Below are positions 63,601-64,000 of a stretch of 64,000 nucleotides of DNA, in pieces. Each line of letters opens with the position of its first letter. Within the stretch, counting starts at the first letter, position 1. A model generated the notes under the pieces. That model was given only the letters and a program-made list of their open reading frames with translations. It had not been told where the DNA came from and made no database searches. Where the stretch lies: assembly GCA_016935755.1 (NCBI GenBank), contig JAFGQI010000117.1:22222-86221 (forward strand). Direction: 5' to 3'. The DNA is from Anaerolineales bacterium. Its GTDB lineage: Bacteria; Chloroflexota; Anaerolineae; Anaerolineales; UBA4823. The translations under genes and the position numbers were made by a program.

Positions 63601-64000
63601 ACTGGAACGTGGACGGGGACTTTGTCAACCCATCCACCGGGCTGTACGACACCGGCGAGTATGTCTACTTTGGCAACCTGGCAGCAGGCACGCGTGACCT
63701 ATCCTTGGCCATTCCGAACACAACGGACAGTCATTTCTGCGTGGCGCCGACGCCCTGCATCCTGAACGCCCGTCTGCGCCTGTACAAGGGCAGTTCGCCG
63801 CCGCCTGTCATCGCCCCGACTGGCCTGGTTTCCAACGGGGAGAATGAGGATTACCAGTGGCCTCTGGGCCCAACCGCAGTGACGCTGTCTGGTTTCACTG
63901 CCACCTCCACCTATGGGCAGATCGCCATCCAATGGCAGACCGTGCTGGAACAGGATGTGTGGGGCTTCAATGTGTACCGCTCCACCAACCCAGAAGGGCC
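57627..64000 (+). CDS. Giant modular secreted protein with SdrD B-like and DUF11 domains (partial)
   Basis: The frame is open from ATG at 57627 to the right edge, at least 2,124 codons. The N-terminus has a basic start and one hydrophobic segment (MALLSLAALFILGIML), a signal peptide. Next are a unique part to ~58,780, a DUF11-type domain, then at least eight SdrD B-like modules (beginning near 59,280, 60,610, 60,965, 61,340, 61,756, 62,082, 62,526 and 62,905), each with a GD-W-D-NGDG start and an FTGL/FSDL-x2-G-Y end. A second DUF11 domain with a long insert separates module 1 from module 2. A GEVED-like domain (~63,290-63,870) and the start of a fibronectin-like domain close the window. Calcium-binding Asp clusters are frequent. 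Surface adhesion or S-layer function is inferred. Confidence 0.87.
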   Translation, partial: MDNHKITAISRLTWRRSMALLSLAALFILGIMLYRYNTAQAVGGLTVQIIAGDNLVVDSNAQSPSTYAPSVATVAGKFCNENPSTTLYNVWGYIGDYTSGTAGIYPVRNSGSFSSSHPLLYDAAPPTTDYAFTHLGGSTGTTDAKRFIGTLEPGQCSVQYWSFVYPHCEDNGALPCSQDVVWGVATDPLDDLWLNFDIWGVAEGGAADNQTKKMTMRNEISAMANKIEPNPNGAWFNTKDNIVMPGSVITSNGIRYELGNVNKGFDNNNDGLYDYNAWMQPFGDTTYDPSCFRLIRTTGVLTVTRSGGNPPIIYNFTDKLYFTYPDIPPDNTGVIGNIYYTFLALNGPCSTAMTPYQEVASGADNEKFNADYGTSLPAIGTEQNKVVIDKASQPNVIAVGGTVTYTIGFANNDTELSAGLTLSSGGVNLPVVISDTVPVGAEFVGGSAETAFTSGCPSCTATIRVSTDGGATWGAEPTSNVLSTAANKVIIQWWLDQPLPATATGYARYKAYLPVSPAYSYPAIINEACGSFGEAPPFDCDTETNLVSADNTLGDLVWTDTNGDGIKDTGESGLNGVTVKLYWDKNGDGELDDGDVYYGSTDSYNDATFGSGYYQFSDLPDGNFIAILDMTDAQIPTGYSTSTPLSYAVALDPTGGNDLAVSNTTSDFGLAPTLKIDKIRTSSSPVNEGGLVTYDILLTNTRPGDGTPQGACTYTVWGTAQDTNTHGETGTTPWTLDTGWPGGAPDGTYAISEWANNKDTDGMTGFNIGPQGGLISGSSVKMLISFYIVATNGDTDGPIEDDTSTFRIWYNDGATALGSTTYSTQMNSYEGRVRQGLLIWDVSSLSPGGNGWDWSDFASSILDVQFQNLKVGQGDYVRMYVDAVGFRFSTNQTCGGVDDIIATLPLTDTFDANRLQFISASPLQTSLSGGTITWSNLGPLYPGQTKTVSLTFLAKPVGDASVTTINYANVTNAKFTSGRAVNNANDNASVTISPLARIGDYVWFDSDADGVQDSNEVGIPGVTVRRSPDCKNNYVTTTTDANGYYEFSGLANGTYCIDVVTTSLPGGATGWTNTFDRDGNRNNEVPNLVINLGDGITTNDDYLDVDFGYDSSTQSMITGRVWEDNNANGQVDSGEASFSGVSVQLYNCGPDGICGNGDDVAVGSPVTTDANGYYCFTGVTATGNHYVKVTTASGPLVGYTNVYDPDGNNDSDNSESPINIAAGNSYGPYNFGYRRTGSLTIGDELYVDWNGDGNRDTGEEGIANVTVKLYEDVDKDGVIDPEDALIATTATDSTGAYSFTGLAGEATNGYGYIVVVDTGDPQYPFNDATLFPGGVVQTQDPDQAGVVCTTCDNTASVILMSTSTSAIDWGYQPTGYGSIGDRVWNDLDADGQQDLGESGLSGVTVRLYEDSNGNGVYDAADDALIAETTTASDGSYSFTGLPAGDYLVDVVRPTGYTLTTDNDPEPVTLTANQSYTDADFGYIRNTVIGDFIWKDLNGNGIQETAETGINGVVVELYQDLNEDGDFDDSGEYIGSQTTANDPVTGKAGYYQFSDLPAGDYKVVVADSNFASGGALYQYQQTGDPDASDVPCLTTGSYPCNNAYLIVNPNAGAYGLNLGQINLTADFGYVYLPTGSIGDTLWIDSDGNNVRDEGEAGISGVTVDLYDCSVSPCTFVRTDTTDSNGQYLFESLSAGKTYEVRVNINTSNYTPQYDPDGTLDNTTQVVLDSSGQATSVGGVACLAGEICNLDADFSYLPKGTNSTSGTVFFDVGNNGGLYDSSTDTPIGNVTVYLWQCTDGTCASKTLFATTVTGLDGSYSFTDLPDGYYQVIVPGAEPEIYGLQLNYDPDLVSPDVYCDSGDGCDYRTITPNLSSGSSDSGNDFGLFANMDCGDLPDTFNLNPTQYKTSLAVGGPCHISNNGSSDPDHYLGVLWDSDDDGNPSTSNATWDDTDSEDDEDGIYLLSPPANWAAGNTVQIRAIVVGSNAYLAGWFDWNVDGDFVNPSTGLYDTGEYVYFGNLAAGTRDLSLAIPNTTDSHFCVAPTPCILNARLRLYKGSSPPPVIAPTGLVSNGENEDYQWPLGPTAVTLSGFTATSTYGQIAIQWQTVLEQDVWGFNVYRSTNPEG

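Noticed and set aside
1..64000. tRNA, rRNA, CRISPR arrays, insertion sequences and phage genes
   Set aside because: No cloverleaf, conserved rRNA segment, regularly spaced repeat, transposase motif or integrase motif was noticed on either strand when reading by eye; a computed search could still find a divergent element.

Overview
The window reads as chromosomal DNA of a Chloroflexota bacterium, most likely of the Anaerolineae type. This is inferred from gene content, not from a marker gene. No rRNA, tRNA, CRISPR array, transposase or phage gene was found. Supporting hints are the many Hanks-type kinases, a NusG paralog heading sugar-nucleotide genes, LiaI/LiaF-like membrane proteins, a MoxR-DUF58-DUF4129 cluster, long secreted proteins with Pro/Thr-rich linkers, and two proteins of an uncharacterised family with a GNHR motif. 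Genes are densely packed, no gap exceeds 200 bases, and several neighbours share start and stop bases.

Layout. 1-1.3 kb: the 3' end of a probable NRPS/PKS-type gene with a thioesterase domain, then a CBS-ACT protein. 1.3-4.9 kb (minus): moxR-DUF58-DUF4129. 5.1-7.9 kb: a DnaQ-DinG exonuclease/helicase fusion. 7.9-17 kb (minus): LiaI-like and LiaF-like membrane proteins around a nicotinate phosphoribosyltransferase, a 30-residue membrane peptide, a ferric-reductase-like oxidoreductase, a CBS protein, a P-type cation ATPase and a TIM-barrel-like membrane protein. 17.1-20.9 kb: two convergent GNHR-family genes, one fused to two universal stress protein domains, plus a metallophosphoesterase. 21-24.7 kb: cytochrome c lipoprotein, a phasin/PhaR pair and an S41 peptidase.

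24.7-31.4 kb (minus): a polysaccharide-type operon: specialised NusG, two GDP-mannose-dehydratase paralogs, a low-molecular-weight phosphatase, a large membrane protein and a glycosidase-like lipoprotein. 31.4-38.7 kb (minus): yvcK, gap, pgk, a TPR-containing Ser/Thr kinase, tpiA and an M50-like protein, with two strong hairpins around pgk. 38.7-42.1 kb: ROK kinase, recJ and a convergent GT2 gene. 42.3-49.1 kb: an AAA ATPase, GDPD, threonine-dehydratase-like, IpdB-like and GH3-like genes in one tight run. 49.1-55.2 kb: a kinase beside a divergent FHA-winged-helix regulator, a CpXC protein, a histidine kinase and an aminotransferase. 55.4-57.4 kb: tgt and uppP. 57.6 kb to the end: one open frame of at least 2,124 codons for a mosaic surface protein.

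Common themes are lower glycolysis with a co-transcribed kinase (gap, pgk, tpiA, yvcK), phosphosignalling (two kinases, FHA-winged helix, histidine kinase), and cell-surface or glycan work (GDP-sugar enzymes, GT2, UppP, GH3, the giant surface protein). The least explained part is the GNHR-family/stress-protein/phosphoesterase cluster at 17.1-20.9 kb.
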